Positions 36,712 through 47,700 are shown, counted from the stretch's first letter. The stretch: DNA of 64,000 nucleotides from Bacillus shivajii (GCF_020519665.1 NZ_CP084703.1:4376120-4440119); one strand, 5' to 3'. A program made the numbers and translations. Notes: generated by a model not told the origin, from the sequence alone.

Positions 36712-38067
36712 TGGCGGGATATCCCCTTCGCCATACCTTCGTTCAAGGTTTACGAATTTATTATATTCTTTTACAAAGGCAAGTTCTACGGTACCTACTG
36801 GACCGTTACGTTGCTTTGCAATAATGATTTCAATAATATCTTTCTTTTCACTTTCTTGGTCATAATAATCATCACGATATAGGAAGGCAACAATATCAGC
36901 ATCTTGCTCAATACTTCCTGATTCACGTATATCACTCATCATCGGCCTTTTATCTTGCCTTTGCTCTACACCACGTGAAAGCTGAGATAAAGCAATAACA
37001 GGAACTTCTAGTTCACGAGCGAGCCCTTTTAATGAACGAGAAATTTCTGATACTTCTTGTTGACGGCCTTCACCGCTGCGGGCGTCACCTTGGATCAGCT
37101 GTAGATAGTCAATCATGATCATTCCAAGACCGTGCTCTTGTTTTAGACGACGGCATTTAGATCGGATGTCGTTCACTTTTACACCTGGAGTATCATCAAT
37201 GTAGATTCCAGCTTTCGAAAGACTCCCCATTGCCATCGTCAACTTCTGCCAGTCCTCGTCTTCTAGCCCACCTGTACGTAATTTCTGTGCATCAATGTTC
37301 CCTTCAGCACAAAGCATTCGCATAACAAGTTGGTCTGCCCCCATCTCAAGACTGAAAATCGCAACATTTTCATCTGTCTTTGTTGCAACATTTTGAGTAA
37401 TATTTAGGGCAAATGCTGTCTTACCAACTGATGGACGTGCAGCAACAATAATTAAGTCGTTACGCTGAAATCCTGCTGTGATGTCATCAAGCTCTGTAAA
37501 ACCTGTCGGGATTCCGGTAACATCTCCAGAACTGTTTTGTAATACTTCAATTTTATCAAACGCTTCAACAAGAACATCTTTTATTGCAATAAACGCACTT
37601 GTATTTTGCTTTTGTGACACCTCAAGAATTGACTTTTCCGCGTCATTTAAAATCGCATTAACATCTTCATCCGCAGCATATCCTTCAGAGGCAATATTCG
37701 TTGAAACTCGAATGAGACGGCGCAGTAACGATTTCTCTTCAACGATTCGGCTATAGTATTCAACATTGGCTGCAGTCGGGACAGCATTTGCTAAATCACT
37801 TAAATATGACACGCCGCCAATTTCCTCAAGCCAATTTTTCGTTTGCAGATCTGATGTAGCGGTGACTAAGTCAACCGGTTCACCTTTTTGCGATAGATCG
37901 AGCATCACTGTATATATACGTTGATGCGCTGCGCGGTAAAAGTCTTCCGGAACTAAACGTTCAGAGGCGGTGACAAGAGCGTTATCATCAATAAAAATCG
38001 CCCCTAGCACCGCCTGTTCCGCTTCTATATTTTGAGGTGGCGTACGATCAGCAAATAAATCACTCAT
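36706..38067 (-). CDS. dnaC: Replicative DNA helicase DnaC (DnaB family)
   Basis: This 453-residue hexameric 5'-3' helicase has a DnaB N-terminal domain (about 10-115) and a RecA-like ATPase core with Walker A ARPSVGKT (about 210-217) and Walker B MIMIDYLQLI. The name follows Bacillus usage. It lies 29 bp after rplI in the operon gdpP-rplI-dnaC. Confidence 0.97.
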   Translation of the reverse strand: MSDLFADRTPPQNIEAEQAVLGAIFIDDNALVTASERLVPEDFYRAAHQRIYTVMLDLSQKGEPVDLVTATSDLQTKNWLEEIGGVSYLSDLANAVPTAANVEYYSRIVEEKSLLRRLIRVSTNIASEGYAADEDVNAILNDAEKSILEVSQKQNTSAFIAIKDVLVEAFDKIEVLQNSSGDVTGIPTGFTELDDITAGFQRNDLIIVAARPSVGKTAFALNITQNVATKTDENVAIFSLEMGADQLVMRMLCAEGNIDAQKLRTGGLEDEDWQKLTMAMGSLSKAGIYIDDTPGVKVNDIRSKCRRLKQEHGLGMIMIDYLQLIQGDARSGEGRQQEVSEISRSLKGLARELEVPVIALSQLSRGVEQRQDKRPMMSDIRESGSIEQDADIVAFLYRDDYYDQESEKKDIIEIIIAKQRNGPVGTVELAFVKEYNKFVNLERRYGEGDIPPS

Positions 38068-38096
38068 AACGCTCTTCCCTCGTTTCTACTCTCCTT

Positions 38097-38540
38097 TTAT
38101 TGCTCACTAACGTGAACTTTTAACGTTGCTGTAACTTTCGGATGAACTTTTACTTCAACATTTGTATAGCCTAATGCACGAATTGGCTCATCCATTTCAA
38201 TCTTTCGTTTATCAATCTTTACTTTCTTTTTCTTAAGCTGTTCAGCAATTTGTTTATTCGTTACAGCACCGAATAAACGACCGCCGTCACCAGCTTTTGC
38301 TGTCAGCTCAATTGTCATCTTCTCAAGTTCTTCTTTGAGCTGCTCTGCCTTTTCCAACTCTTCTTCAGCTTTCTTTTGCTGACTTTCTTGTTTCTTCTCG
38401 AGTGTTTTCATGTTTCCTTCGTTTGCTTCGATCGCTAAATTGTTTTTAAACAAATAATTTCGTGCATAACCTTCAGATACGTTTTTTACTTCGCCTTTTT
38501 TGCCTTTACCTTTGACATCTTTCAAAAAGATGACTTTCAT
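38097..38540 (-). CDS. rplI: Ribosomal protein L9
   Basis: This 147-residue protein begins [20 protein letters not shown], the L9 N-terminal signature. The long connecting helix (about 40-75) and the C-terminal RNA-binding domain ([21 protein letters not shown]) are present. It binds domain V of 23S rRNA. Its start overlaps the gdpP stop by 4 nt. Confidence 0.98.
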   Translation of the reverse strand: MKVIFLKDVKGKGKKGEVKNVSEGYARNYLFKNNLAIEANEGNMKTLEKKQESQQKKAEEELEKAEQLKEELEKMTIELTAKAGDGGRLFGAVTNKQIAEQLKKKKVKIDKRKIEMDEPIRALGYTNVEVKVHPKVTATLKVHVSEQ

Positions 38541-40507
38541 GACGATTGTCCCCCTTTGAAGTATTCATCTATTTTTTCTATTAATAATTCTTCAGCTTCT
38601 TCGATCGACACCTCTTCAAGTTGTGTTGCTGCATTAGTTAAATGTCCGCCACCATCCATTTTTTCCATTATCACTTGGACATTTACTTCGCCTAATGACC
38701 TGGCACTAATTGATACACGTCCATCTTCTCGCATCGATATCACATAAGATGCGACAACGTCATTCATTGTAAGCAATGTATCGGCGGCTTGGGCAATTAA
38801 TAACTGACTGTACCTATCATCTGGGGCTCCTTTAGCAATTGCCATTCCACCATTATATATATAGGCCCTTTCTACAAGCTTTGATCTTTTGACGTATTGA
38901 CCTAAATCTTCTTTCATCACTTTTTGAACGAGTGTTGTGTCAGCACCTTGACCTTTCAAATAGGATGCAGCATCAAATGTCCGAGACCCTGTGCGAATCG
39001 CAAAACTTTTCGTATCTACAATTATACCAGAAAGTAGCGCAGTTGACTCTAGTACTTCGAGTCTTGGCTGTGATGGTTGATACTCTAGAAGTTCTGTAAC
39101 AAGCTCAGCAGTTGATGAGGCGTACGGTTCCATATAAACAAGTATTGCCTCTTCAATAAATTCTTCTCCACGCCTATGATGGTCGATGACAATGACTCGA
39201 TCTGTTTGATCTAACAGTTTTGGCTCAATAACTAAAGAAGGTTTATGAGTATCAACAACAAATAACAAAGTATCAGATGTGATCTCTTCTTTTGCATCCT
39301 CTGGAGATATAAACTTCGACCATAAATGGTCATGATCATGTATCTCTTCTAGTAATTTATAAACACTTTGGTTCACATCATTTTGATCTAATACGATATA
39401 TCCATCTTTCCCATTCGCTTCAGCAATTTTTAACATCCCAATTGCAGCTCCGATTGAGTCCATATCTGGGTTTTTATGTCCCATTACAAGAACTTTATCA
39501 CTTTCTACAATGAAATCCCTTATAGCATGGGAAATCACTCGAGCTCTCACTCTCGTACGTTTTTCCATCGCATTTGATTTTCCACCGTAAAAACGGACTT
39601 TTCCATTTTTCTGTTTTATCGCAACTTGGTCACCACCACGCCCTAATGCTAAATCTAAACTTGACTGTGCGACACTACCAAGCTCTTTTAACGAATGATG
39701 GTCACTGCCAATCCCGATACTTAAAGTCAATGCTACTTTTTCTTTCGATGTTTCTTCACGAATCGTATCTAAGATCGTAAATTGGTCTTCTTCAAGCTTT
39801 TCTAACGCCTCTTCATTAAAAACGGCAATAAACCGATCGGACGCCGTACGTTTTAATAAAATATCATACTCATTTGACCATTGATTTAATGCTTCGGACA
39901 CGTGTGTAAGTAACTTACTGCGAATCTGGTCATCCATTCCTTGCGTCACTTCATCATAATTATCTAAATAAACGAGACCAATGACTGTTTTGTCCCGCTC
40001 AAACAAATCTTTAATCTCTTGTTCTTCTGTTACATTGAAAAAGTAGAGAAGACGCTCATTCGGTTCATGAACAACACGATACTTCTTCTCAGAAATTGTA
40101 TGCAAGAAAGTCTGATCACCTTCTTCTAGCATTTCAAGTAACTTGTCTCCAAAAAACGTAATAGGTTCCCCTATACAATCCTTCTCTAAAAGATCGACCA
40201 TGTAAGGGTTTGCCCACTGAATTTGCTGCTCTTCATTATACAGGAGAATTCCTAATGGTAAATTCGTTACAGCTTCTTCTCCAGCCTTATTCACTCGATA
40301 AGTGAGTGTTTCAACATAGGCAGCCAGTTCTTTTTCAAATTGTGTTTTTGCTCGTAATAAAAGATAAAACACAACACCTAAACTTAGTAGACCTAATAAA
40401 CCAATTTTCCATTGATAGTAGGTGAGAATTCCAATAAACAATATGGCTATACTAAAAAGTGATACTACGTGATAGCCATGCCACCTTTTTAACAGGAAGT
40501 TAGGCAT
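38537..40507 (-). CDS. gdpP: Cyclic-di-AMP phosphodiesterase GdpP
   Basis: This 656-residue protein has two membrane segments (about 13-50), a PAS-like haem domain (about 84-150), a degenerate GGDEF domain (about 172-300) and a C-terminal DHH/DHHA1 phosphodiesterase. DHH metal motifs are visible: [22 protein letters not shown] and VIDHHRRG, with GGGHLTNAA in DHHA1. It hydrolyses c-di-AMP to pApA and so affects potassium balance, wall stress and beta-lactam tolerance. It is located between yybS and rplI. Confidence 0.97.
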   Translation of the reverse strand: MPNFLLKRWHGYHVVSLFSIAILFIGILTYYQWKIGLLGLLSLGVVFYLLLRAKTQFEKELAAYVETLTYRVNKAGEEAVTNLPLGILLYNEEQQIQWANPYMVDLLEKDCIGEPITFFGDKLLEMLEEGDQTFLHTISEKKYRVVHEPNERLLYFFNVTEEQEIKDLFERDKTVIGLVYLDNYDEVTQGMDDQIRSKLLTHVSEALNQWSNEYDILLKRTASDRFIAVFNEEALEKLEEDQFTILDTIREETSKEKVALTLSIGIGSDHHSLKELGSVAQSSLDLALGRGGDQVAIKQKNGKVRFYGGKSNAMEKRTRVRARVISHAIRDFIVESDKVLVMGHKNPDMDSIGAAIGMLKIAEANGKDGYIVLDQNDVNQSVYKLLEEIHDHDHLWSKFISPEDAKEEITSDTLLFVVDTHKPSLVIEPKLLDQTDRVIVIDHHRRGEEFIEEAILVYMEPYASSTAELVTELLEYQPSQPRLEVLESTALLSGIIVDTKSFAIRTGSRTFDAASYLKGQGADTTLVQKVMKEDLGQYVKRSKLVERAYIYNGGMAIAKGAPDDRYSQLLIAQAADTLLTMNDVVASYVISMREDGRVSISARSLGEVNVQVIMEKMDGGGHLTNAATQLEEVSIEEAEELLIEKIDEYFKGGQSS

Positions 40508-40520
40508 ATATTCACAACTC

Positions 40521-41456
40521 CTACTTCTTTGAGTTCAATCGTTTTCTAAGGTCAAATCCTAAATCAATTATACCTAAGATTCGAACGATATGAAGTAATA
40601 TCGGAACGACAAATGCAAAAATCATTAAAACGATTGGTATAATAACATGCATTTTTTTATAATGGAAGAAGAAAAACATAAAAGCAAATCCTTGAATGAT
40701 CATAACGATCTCTAATATTGGCGTTAAATTTGCAATGACCGTATAAACGGCTGTTCCTTCCTCTACTCCTATAATAATAAAAATATATGTGATTAAATAG
40801 TACCAAATAAAGGCTTTTGGAAATGTCCACGTTCGAAGTGGAGGAAATAACTCGATTTCATACTTCTTTCTTCTCAAAAACAATGAAGCAAGCCATTGCA
40901 CAATAAAAGCGTAACCTACACCTAATATAATTAACAATGTAGGGGTAATGTACACTAATTGATCAATAAATTCATATGCTGTTTCTACTGCCCCCGCATC
41001 TTGTAATGCAACAGCCGCCCCTAAAATTTCTTCAGAAAGCTCTACTGACTCTTTTAAAAGGCTTTGCAACTCTTCTATCGGATGAATATCCAAAACTAAA
41101 ATGCTTCCGACAAAATTAACCAGTAAAGCACCGATAAATGAAAGAGACCCTCCAAGAAGAACAGCAAAGGCATGTTTTTTCCTTCGATACATCTCTCCTA
41201 TCACTACACCACCAATAACGAAACTAACCGTAAGTGGAATGGCGAATGGTCCCATCAATAAAAAGGAGATAAAAAAGGAAAACAAGGCTAAATAAATGGC
41301 TGGTTTTAAACCGAATTTATAAGTAAAGAACACAAATGGAATCGGTAATAAAAACAATGTAAACATTCCGATAAATGGTACCAAGATTGTTAAAAAAGCG
41401 AGCACTAAAAATATTGTTAAGAAAATTGCTCCTTGTTGTAGTGTGGAACGATCCAT
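40521..41456 (-). CDS. yybS: YybS family membrane protein (DUF2232)
   Basis: This 311-residue integral membrane protein has about seven to eight hydrophobic segments, beginning GAIFLTIFLVLAFLTILVPF. GAGGGA precedes its ATG. It is the usual neighbour of gdpP in Bacillus. The DUF2232 fold resembles ECF-transporter S components, but no substrate is known. Confidence 0.92.
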   Translation of the reverse strand: MDRSTLQQGAIFLTIFLVLAFLTILVPFIGMFTLFLLPIPFVFFTYKFGLKPAIYLALFSFFISFLLMGPFAIPLTVSFVIGGVVIGEMYRRKKHAFAVLLGGSLSFIGALLVNFVGSILVLDIHPIEELQSLLKESVELSEEILGAAVALQDAGAVETAYEFIDQLVYITPTLLIILGVGYAFIVQWLASLFLRRKKYEIELFPPLRTWTFPKAFIWYYLITYIFIIIGVEEGTAVYTVIANLTPILEIVMIIQGFAFMFFFFHYKKMHVIIPIVLMIFAFVVPILLHIVRILGIIDLGFDLRKRLNSKK

Positions 41457-41581
41457 ACGTAAGTCCCTCTTTCTCCGTTAATTTCATTGTCATCGTCCCT
41501 TATTGTAGCATGATAAGAATAGAAACAACAAAAACAATTACAAGCCCTTCATTTTGCAATAGTGTTTGAAAAATGATGAAA

Positions 41582-41597
41582 TGTTTCATGTGAAACA
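41582..41597. promoter_or_regulatory. parS-like site
   Basis: TGTTTCATGTGAAACA differs from the parS consensus TGTTTCACGTGAAACA at one central base. It lies in the gap upstream of yybS, about 10 kb from parB. Confidence 0.65.
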
Positions 41598-41647
41598 TTT
41601 GTAAATTTTATGATTATTCTATATTTGAACTCTACCTTTATAAAGAA

Positions 41648-41694
41648 ATCCAGGTATTTGACAACGAGTTTTCGTGTCACCTACCTGGATTTTT
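41648..41694. terminator. Hairpin between small gene and yybS
   Basis: CCAGGTA/TACCTGG with inner TGACA/TGTCA arms, and T runs outside. It probably ends the small minus-strand gene. Confidence 0.65.
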
Positions 41695-41703
41695 GTAACA
41701 GAA

Positions 41704-41895
41704 CTATCTATTAAATTTTCTATTCAATTCATGCTCTACTTCAAGGCTTTTTTTATGTTCCTTTTCACGTACTTTTTCTACTTCAATCTTTTTGTCTAAA
41801 CTTTTCTTTAAAACTTCATGGCCGAATCCATGTGTTTGTCTTAACCCTTTTTCCATCGGCTCTGTGTACTTAATGTCATTTTCATCTGAAGACAT
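41704..41895 (-). CDS. Small charged hypothetical protein
   Basis: This 63-residue protein has AAAGGAGG eleven bases before its ATG. It is highly charged and helical (KKSLDKKIEVEKVREKEHKKSLEVEHELNRKF), with an N-terminal acidic part. It has its own terminator. I do not recognise the family; an abundance of Lys/Glu repeats would fit a stress or spore-coat-associated small protein, but that is a guess. Confidence 0.6.
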   Translation of the reverse strand: MSSDENDIKYTEPMEKGLRQTHGFGHEVLKKSLDKKIEVEKVREKEHKKSLEVEHELNRKFNR

Positions 41896-41994
41896 CTTCT
41901 ATAAATCCTCCTTTAATATTTATACCATTTATGTTGCCAAATTGATTTAAGTTCAAACCTCTTCTTTATACACAAATCCAAAAAAAGCAATTAG

Positions 41995-44490
41995 TTAAGA
42001 CTTTGTTTCTGCTTGAAGAACTTTACGGGCTTTTTTCTTTAAATCCAGGTAGGTGTTATTAAATTCTTCACTTGATATCGGTTTACTTAATAAATACCCT
42101 TGTATATACTCACATTTTTCTTCAGATAAAAATTGGAGCTGCTGTTTTGTTTCAACACCTTCAGCGACAATATCTAGCTCTAAAGCTTTTGCTAAGTGGA
42201 TTATTGTTTGCACAATTGCCTCTGTTTTTTTATCTTTGTGAATATCCCATACAAATGTACGATCTATTTTTAGAGTATCAATTGGGAACCTTTTCAAATA
42301 ACCTAATGATGAAAAACCGGTTCCAAAATCATCAATTGCTAGCTTTACCCCTAACTTGCTTAGTTCTTCTAAAGATGCAATTGCTTGTTCTGTTTGTTGC
42401 ATCATAATACTTTCTGTGACTTCTAATTCTAAACATGTTGGATTAATCTTTGTTTCTTTAATTATCCTTTGTAAATTTTTCACAAAATTCGTTTGGTAAA
42501 ACTGTTTTGCAGATAAATTCACTTTCATACATATATTGCCGACTTCATTGTTATTCCACTTATTTAATTGTTGACATGCTTCACGTAACACCCATTCACC
42601 AATAGGAAAGATTAAGCCTGTCTCTTCAGCAATCGGGATAAAATCTGCCGGTGAAACACTCCCTTTTGTCGGATGTTCCCATCTTAATAACGCTTCAGTA
42701 GCTGTAATTTCACCGGATGTTAAATCAAATATAGGTTGATAAAACAATTCGAATTCATTTTTCTCTAATGCTTGCTTTAGCGCCAATTCCATACGCTTTT
42801 TCTCAAGAAACTGATTTTGTAATTGTTCAGAGTATACTTCAATAACATTCTTTCCTTTTTTCTTCGCCCAGTATAATGCCATGTCTCCATTCTTCAATAA
42901 TGTATCTGGATCGTTGCCATCTTTTGGGAGAAACGTGATGCCTACACTTGTCGAAACAGAACATTCTACGTTATTTATTTCGATTGTTTCGTTAAAGAGG
43001 TTAACAAGGTTATTTGCAACATCAAGTACTTCTACTTCACCAGAAATATGAGAAAGTAGTATTGCAAATTCGTCTCCAGAAATACGGAATAATACCATGT
43101 TTTCTAAAAGACACTCTTTTAATCTTTCACCCAAATTTAATAACAATTCATCACCAAATGAGTGACCATAAATATCATTAATCATTTTAAAGTTATCGAC
43201 GTCTAACATGAGTAAAGCATGTTTCGTTCCCTTTAACTTTGATTCCTTTAAATAGTCAGCTAATGTCATAGTAAAGTGCCTACGATTTGGCAAATCTGTT
43301 AATGTATCGTGGTAAGCCATATGTGTCACTTGATCTTGAGCTTTCTTGCGATCGGTAATGTCAACTAAAATCGTTTGAATAGCTTTTTTTCCTTTAAAAC
43401 GAATTAATGACGACATCGCTTCAATTGTCTTTATATCTCCCTTTGCAGTACTAATTTCAAGCTCCACCGGTGTTGATGTTTCCCCAAGATGATAGACCGT
43501 ATCGATTCTATCGAGTAATATAGGAATATCTTCAGAAAATGCAAAGTCATAAACTTGTTTCCCAATAATATCCTCTGCTGAATCCTCCCCTAACAAATCG
43601 ACTCCTGTCTTATTGATATATTTAATTTCCCCATGGACATGTACAAAAACTGTTAATGGTGATAAGTCTACTAAGCTTCGATAACGTTCTTCACTTTCAA
43701 TTAAATGTTTTTCTACCTTTTTCCGTTCAGTAATGTCTCGCGCTACAACGACAATATCAACATTTCCTTGTTCTTTGTTAAAAACAGGAACACCTTTTGC
43801 TTCTACATATAATGCATGGTTATTTTTATTTATTAGCCGTAGTTCCCTTTTTACCGGCTTCAAACTTGATATTGCCTCAGTAATCGCTTCTTTCACTGAA
43901 TAATGATCGTCATTATGTATAAATGACAGAGCAGACTTCCCCTCCATTTCCTCTGGCAAATAACCAACTATTTCTCGGTTAGATAATGAAGAGTAAGTGA
44001 CTTTGCCGTGGTCATTCAGTATATATAATAAATCGTTTGTATTATCAGTTACTAATCGGTACTTCTCTTCGGTTTCAATTAATGCTTTTTTTGTTTCATT
44101 TTCCTTTGTTACATCATTAGCAACAATAATAGCACCTATAATTTCATTATTATCGTCTTTAATAGGGTGTCCATTGACCATTAAGTACACCGATTTTCCG
44201 TCCTTCGTTCTCACTACTACTTGCTTTTGACGTACGACCTTCCCACGTAGCGCTTCATACAATGGAATAGAATCTCTTTTAATTCGTGTTATACCATCTA
44301 CTTCAAATAGATCATAATAATTATAGATATTATCAAAATTAATGTGACTATCTGGAGCTTGTTTAAACAGTTTTTCTGAATGGTTATAATAAATAATTTT
44401 ACCTTCTTTGTCACATATAATAATCCACTCTTCCATGTTTTGTAACACAAGTTCATATAGTTGAAACTTTTTAGGTATATCCGTTTCCAT
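41995..44490 (-). CDS. PAS-GGDEF-EAL cyclic-di-GMP signalling protein
   Basis: This 831-residue protein starts at ATG 44490, eight bases after AAAGGAG. Three PAS domains (about 10-130, 140-255, 265-385) precede GGDEF (RISGDEFAIL near 467) and EAL (TEALLRWEHP near 597, then DDFGTGFSSLGYL, LKIDRTFV and VAEGVET). No membrane segment is present, so it senses a cytoplasmic signal. The GGDEF signature is SGDEF, which can still be active; all key EAL residues are there, so phosphodiesterase activity is likely. It stands alone between two gene-poor gaps and has no operon partner. Confidence 0.93.
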   Translation of the reverse strand: METDIPKKFQLYELVLQNMEEWIIICDKEGKIIYYNHSEKLFKQAPDSHINFDNIYNYYDLFEVDGITRIKRDSIPLYEALRGKVVRQKQVVVRTKDGKSVYLMVNGHPIKDDNNEIIGAIIVANDVTKENETKKALIETEEKYRLVTDNTNDLLYILNDHGKVTYSSLSNREIVGYLPEEMEGKSALSFIHNDDHYSVKEAITEAISSLKPVKRELRLINKNNHALYVEAKGVPVFNKEQGNVDIVVVARDITERKKVEKHLIESEERYRSLVDLSPLTVFVHVHGEIKYINKTGVDLLGEDSAEDIIGKQVYDFAFSEDIPILLDRIDTVYHLGETSTPVELEISTAKGDIKTIEAMSSLIRFKGKKAIQTILVDITDRKKAQDQVTHMAYHDTLTDLPNRRHFTMTLADYLKESKLKGTKHALLMLDVDNFKMINDIYGHSFGDELLLNLGERLKECLLENMVLFRISGDEFAILLSHISGEVEVLDVANNLVNLFNETIEINNVECSVSTSVGITFLPKDGNDPDTLLKNGDMALYWAKKKGKNVIEVYSEQLQNQFLEKKRMELALKQALEKNEFELFYQPIFDLTSGEITATEALLRWEHPTKGSVSPADFIPIAEETGLIFPIGEWVLREACQQLNKWNNNEVGNICMKVNLSAKQFYQTNFVKNLQRIIKETKINPTCLELEVTESIMMQQTEQAIASLEELSKLGVKLAIDDFGTGFSSLGYLKRFPIDTLKIDRTFVWDIHKDKKTEAIVQTIIHLAKALELDIVAEGVETKQQLQFLSEEKCEYIQGYLLSKPISSEEFNNTYLDLKKKARKVLQAETKS

Positions 44491-44922
44491 ATAAAGCACT
44501 CCTTTAAATGAAGGACGTTAGCGTCAAGTATTGTCACATTTTGTTGAAACTATGTTACCACATAAATACCTATATTTGGTCTTTGTGTCCTATGCAGTTA
44601 AAATGTCACCATATTTATATACAAATTTACTAGTTCGATATAACTACATGAGGAGTATTTATAATTAAAATGGTAGTCTTTTCATTGTTAGAGGAAGATG
44701 ATGTTGGAAGGAAGTATAAGCTTTTGGTGAGATACGAGTTAATACATAAGAGAAAAGCAAGGCATCAAAATACACCAAAAATAAGCCCGCACTCTGCCGG
44801 AAACGTCGCATCGTCGACCTTTTATCTCAGAGAATTCTCTTTTTTTGCGACTTCACCAGTGAAGTCTTAATTAGCGTATAAAAAAACCTCTAGTAGCTTC
44901 GTCACTACTAGAGGTTTATATA
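44491..44922. other. Intergenic region upstream of rpsR terminator
   Basis: No real gene was found. It includes two short palindromes (AGAGAA/TTCTCT followed by seven T residues near 44830-44846, and GACTTCAC/GTGAAGTC at 44849-44866) and the rpsR terminator (44881-44917). An open frame at 44670-44870 has atypical composition and no ribosome site. Confidence 0.55.
44881..44917 (-). terminator. rpsF-ssb-rpsR operon terminator
   Basis: On the minus strand CCTCTAGTAG pairs perfectly with CTACTAGAGG and is followed by a T run. Confidence 0.85.
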
Positions 44923-45153
44923 TTATTGCTCAGTTACGTAAGGCAATAGTGCCATTGTACGAGCACGCTTAATAGCGCGTGTTAATTGACGCTGATATTT
45001 TGCAGAAGTACCAGTTACTCGGCGAGGAAGAATTTTTCCACGCTCAGAGATAAACTTCTTAAGCAAATCAGTATCTTTATAGTCAATTTTTTCAATCTTG
45101 TTTACTGTAAAGTAACATACTTTACGGCGCTTTGGACGACCACGACGTGCCAT
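44923..45153 (-). CDS. rpsR: Ribosomal protein S18
   Basis: This 76-residue basic protein begins [15 protein letters not shown] and contains [20 protein letters not shown], the S18 signature. It binds S6 on the 30S platform. It is last in the rpsF-ssb-rpsR operon, 49 bp after ssb. Confidence 0.98.
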   Translation of the reverse strand: MARRGRPKRRKVCYFTVNKIEKIDYKDTDLLKKFISERGKILPRRVTGTSAKYQRQLTRAIKRARTMALLPYVTEQ

Positions 45154-45202
45154 GCGAACCCCTCCTTTTTGTTTATTTTATATTATAAACGAATTATTTT
45201 AA

Positions 45203-45724
45203 TTAAAATGGTAAATCATCGTCATTAATGTCAATCGGTTTCCCATCACTAGCAAACGGATCGTCATTTGTATTACGCTGACCACCTTGGGCTCCTTGAC
45301 CGAAGCCACCTTGGTTTCCGGATCCTTGGTTCGGAGGTTGTTGATAACCTTCGTTGCCTTGTCCGTACCCGCCACCTTGCTGATCGCGGTTTCCGCCAGA
45401 TCCACCACGTGGTTCTAAAAATTGAACACTTTCAGCTACCACTTCTGTGATAAATACGCGACGACCTTCATTATTATCATAACTGCGTGTTTGTATACGT
45501 CCATCAACACCAGCCATGCTACCTTTTTTCAAGTAGTTCGCGGCATTTTCAGCTTGTTTTCTCCAAACAACAATATTAATGAAATCCGCTTCACGGTTCC
45601 CTTGTTGATTTGAAAACGGACGATTTACAGCTAAAGTAAAACTTGCAACAGCAATACCATTGGCTGTGTATCGTAATTCTGGATCTTTTGTCAAACGACC
45701 GACTAGTACAACTCGGTTTATCAT
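45203..45724 (-). CDS. ssb: Single-stranded DNA-binding protein
   Basis: This 173-residue protein has an N-terminal OB fold ([20 protein letters not shown], then [19 protein letters not shown]), a flexible Gly/Gln-rich linker (about 110-160) and the acidic tip DDDLPF that recruits partner proteins. It protects single-stranded DNA in replication and repair. GGGGAGGAG precedes its start. Confidence 0.98.
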   Translation of the reverse strand: MINRVVLVGRLTKDPELRYTANGIAVASFTLAVNRPFSNQQGNREADFINIVVWRKQAENAANYLKKGSMAGVDGRIQTRSYDNNEGRRVFITEVVAESVQFLEPRGGSGGNRDQQGGGYGQGNEGYQQPPNQGSGNQGGFGQGAQGGQRNTNDDPFASDGKPIDINDDDLPF

Positions 45725-45760
45725 CCGAACTCCTCCCCGGAATTATGCTTTATCTAGGAC

Positions 45761-46048
45761 CTACTCGTCGTCACGAACGACTAGAGTACGTAAAATGTTA
45801 TCGTTAATACGAGTTAAACGGTTAAACTCATCGATTGCTTCAGAGTTTGCATTTACGTTTAGTAATACGTAGTAACCCTCTGTGAAATCATTGATTTCAT
45901 AAGCTAAACGACGCTTACCTTTTTCCTCAACGTTCTCGACTTCTGCGCCATTGTCAGTTAAAACTTTGCTGAAACGTTCTACAGTTTCTTTTGTAGCTGC
46001 TTCTTCTAAGTTTGGACGTACAATGTACATGATTTCATAATTGCGCAT
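45761..46048 (-). CDS. rpsF: Ribosomal protein S6
   Basis: This 95-residue protein, [20 protein letters not shown] onward with [20 protein letters not shown], is S6, partner of S18. It leads the operon. The leader (46049-46140) has a GCTCTTTT/GAAAAGAGC hairpin just before the ribosome site that could be an autoregulatory element. Confidence 0.98.
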   Translation of the reverse strand: MRNYEIMYIVRPNLEEAATKETVERFSKVLTDNGAEVENVEEKGKRRLAYEINDFTEGYYVLLNVNANSEAIDEFNRLTRINDNILRTLVVRDDE

Positions 46049-46480
46049 GTTTCGTCACCTCCTTTTGGACTAAGGCTCTTTTCTTTTAAAAAGAGCAAGG
46101 AGCAAAGTACAATAATGTTATTGCTCGCAATTGTCAATTATAGCAGAACGATTCTTAAAGTACAAGTATACATAAAAAAATTCTACTTCCTTACTCTTTT
46201 AATTTAAAGACTACCTTGAACATAAGTGCTTATTTTTGACAGCTTATGTGCTCGCTTTCACCTCTAGGCACAAGTGCGACATCTGTTCTAGCTTCGTTCC
46301 ACTTGCTATCACAGTGTCTTCTTTGCCGTGGATGAAGGGCAAATATCGTGGAGTGCTTGCTCTTTTGAACCTTGCATCACTTATTCTTCTGCAGAGACTC
46401 GGTATTAACATTCATCTTTAACATAAAAAAAAGTAGTAAAGATCAAAAGCCTTTACTACTTCTTCAGTATATCCATTTCT
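46049..46480. other. rpsF leader and gene-free gap
   Basis: The left part holds the rpsF leader hairpin and promoter. The stretch 46220-46400 is GC-richer than its surroundings, without a convincing gene, and loosely resembles the other repeat-bearing gaps. The right end holds the ychF terminator (46425-46461). Confidence 0.5.
46425..46461 (-). terminator. ychF terminator
   Basis: On the minus strand AAGTAGTAAAGG pairs with CTTTACTACTT, followed by eight T residues. Confidence 0.8.
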
Positions 46481-47581
46481 TTAGACATTAAAACGGAAGT
46501 GGATGACGTCGCCGTCTTTGACGACATAGTCTTTTCCTTCAAGACGAACCTTCCCATTATCTTTTGCGACACTCATTGACCCAGCTTCCACTAAGTCATC
46601 ATAAGCAACGACTTCAGCACGGATAAACCCACGCTCAAAGTCGGTGTGAATGACACCTGCAGCTTGAGGTGCTTTCGTACCTTGGCGAATCGTCCATGCT
46701 CGTACTTCTTGTTTTCCTGCTGTGAAATACGTTTCTAACCCTAGTAAGTTATATGCTGCTTTAATTAATTGGTCAAGCCCAGATTCTTCAATGCCAAGAT
46801 CATCTAAAAATTCTTGTTTTTCTTCCCCTTCAAGCTCAGCAATTTCTGATTCGATCTTTGCACAAACGACAATTACTTCAGATTTTTCTTCTGCAGCAAA
46901 CTCTCTTACTTTTTGAACATATGGGTTTGCATCAGCATCAAGAATTTCTTCTTCACTAACATTTGCAGCATAAAGAACAGGTTTCATTGTTAATAAATGT
47001 AGACCTTTTGCTAACTTCTCTTGTTCTTTTGTTAATTCTACACTACGCGCTGGCTTTTCATCTTCAAAAGCTTTTCGAAGCTTGTCTAACACTTCAAATT
47101 CAAACATAGCGTCTTTATCTTTTTGCTTCGCCATTTTTTCTACTTTACCGATTCGTTTTTCTACCGTTTCTAAGTCGGCTAAGATTAATTCAAGGTTAAT
47201 AACTTGGATATCTCGAATCGGATCAACACTACCTGAAACGTGTGTAATGTTTTCATCGTTAAAGCAGCGGACAACATGAGAAATCGCATCTACTTGACGA
47301 ATATGAGATAAGAACTTATTTCCTAATCCTTCACCTTTACTTGCACCTTCGACAATCCCTGCAATATCTGTAAATTCAAAAGCAGTCGGCACCGTTTTAT
47401 CTGGTTCTACCATTTCGGTTAATGTATCTAAACGTGCATCTGGTACTTCTACGATCCCCACGTTCGGATCAATCGTACAGAATGGATAGTTTGCAGACTC
47501 TGCACCTGCTTGTGTAATCGCGTTGAATAATGTTGACTTTCCTACGTTCGGTAATCCGACAATCCCTGTTGTTAACGCCAT
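46481..47581 (-). CDS. ychF: Ribosome-associated ATPase YchF (Obg family)
   Basis: This 366-residue P-loop protein has GLPNVGKSTLFNAIT (G1, about 8-22), a switch II DIAGIV and a C-terminal TGS domain (VIHTDFERGFIRAEVVAY). YchF prefers ATP over GTP, binds ribosomes and dampens stress responses. The position between rpsF and the DUF951 gene is normal for Bacillus. Confidence 0.97.
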   Translation of the reverse strand: MALTTGIVGLPNVGKSTLFNAITQAGAESANYPFCTIDPNVGIVEVPDARLDTLTEMVEPDKTVPTAFEFTDIAGIVEGASKGEGLGNKFLSHIRQVDAISHVVRCFNDENITHVSGSVDPIRDIQVINLELILADLETVEKRIGKVEKMAKQKDKDAMFEFEVLDKLRKAFEDEKPARSVELTKEQEKLAKGLHLLTMKPVLYAANVSEEEILDADANPYVQKVREFAAEEKSEVIVVCAKIESEIAELEGEEKQEFLDDLGIEESGLDQLIKAAYNLLGLETYFTAGKQEVRAWTIRQGTKAPQAAGVIHTDFERGFIRAEVVAYDDLVEAGSMSVAKDNGKVRLEGKDYVVKDGDVIHFRFNV

Positions 47582-47700
47582 CCTTCAAACCCCTTTATTT
47601 ATATAATTATTCAAAGTATATGAATTACTGTATAAATTCCCGCTAATTTACTTTTAGAACAATCTTACTACATCCTACCCAATTATAGAGATACTACAAG

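Noticed and set aside
44670..44870. A 66-residue plus-strand frame before rpsR
   Set aside because: It has no ribosome site, an unusual composition, and ends in palindromic intergenic sequence.
46236..46421. A 61-residue plus-strand frame between rpsF and ychF
   Set aside because: It lies in the repeat-like gap with no ribosome site.
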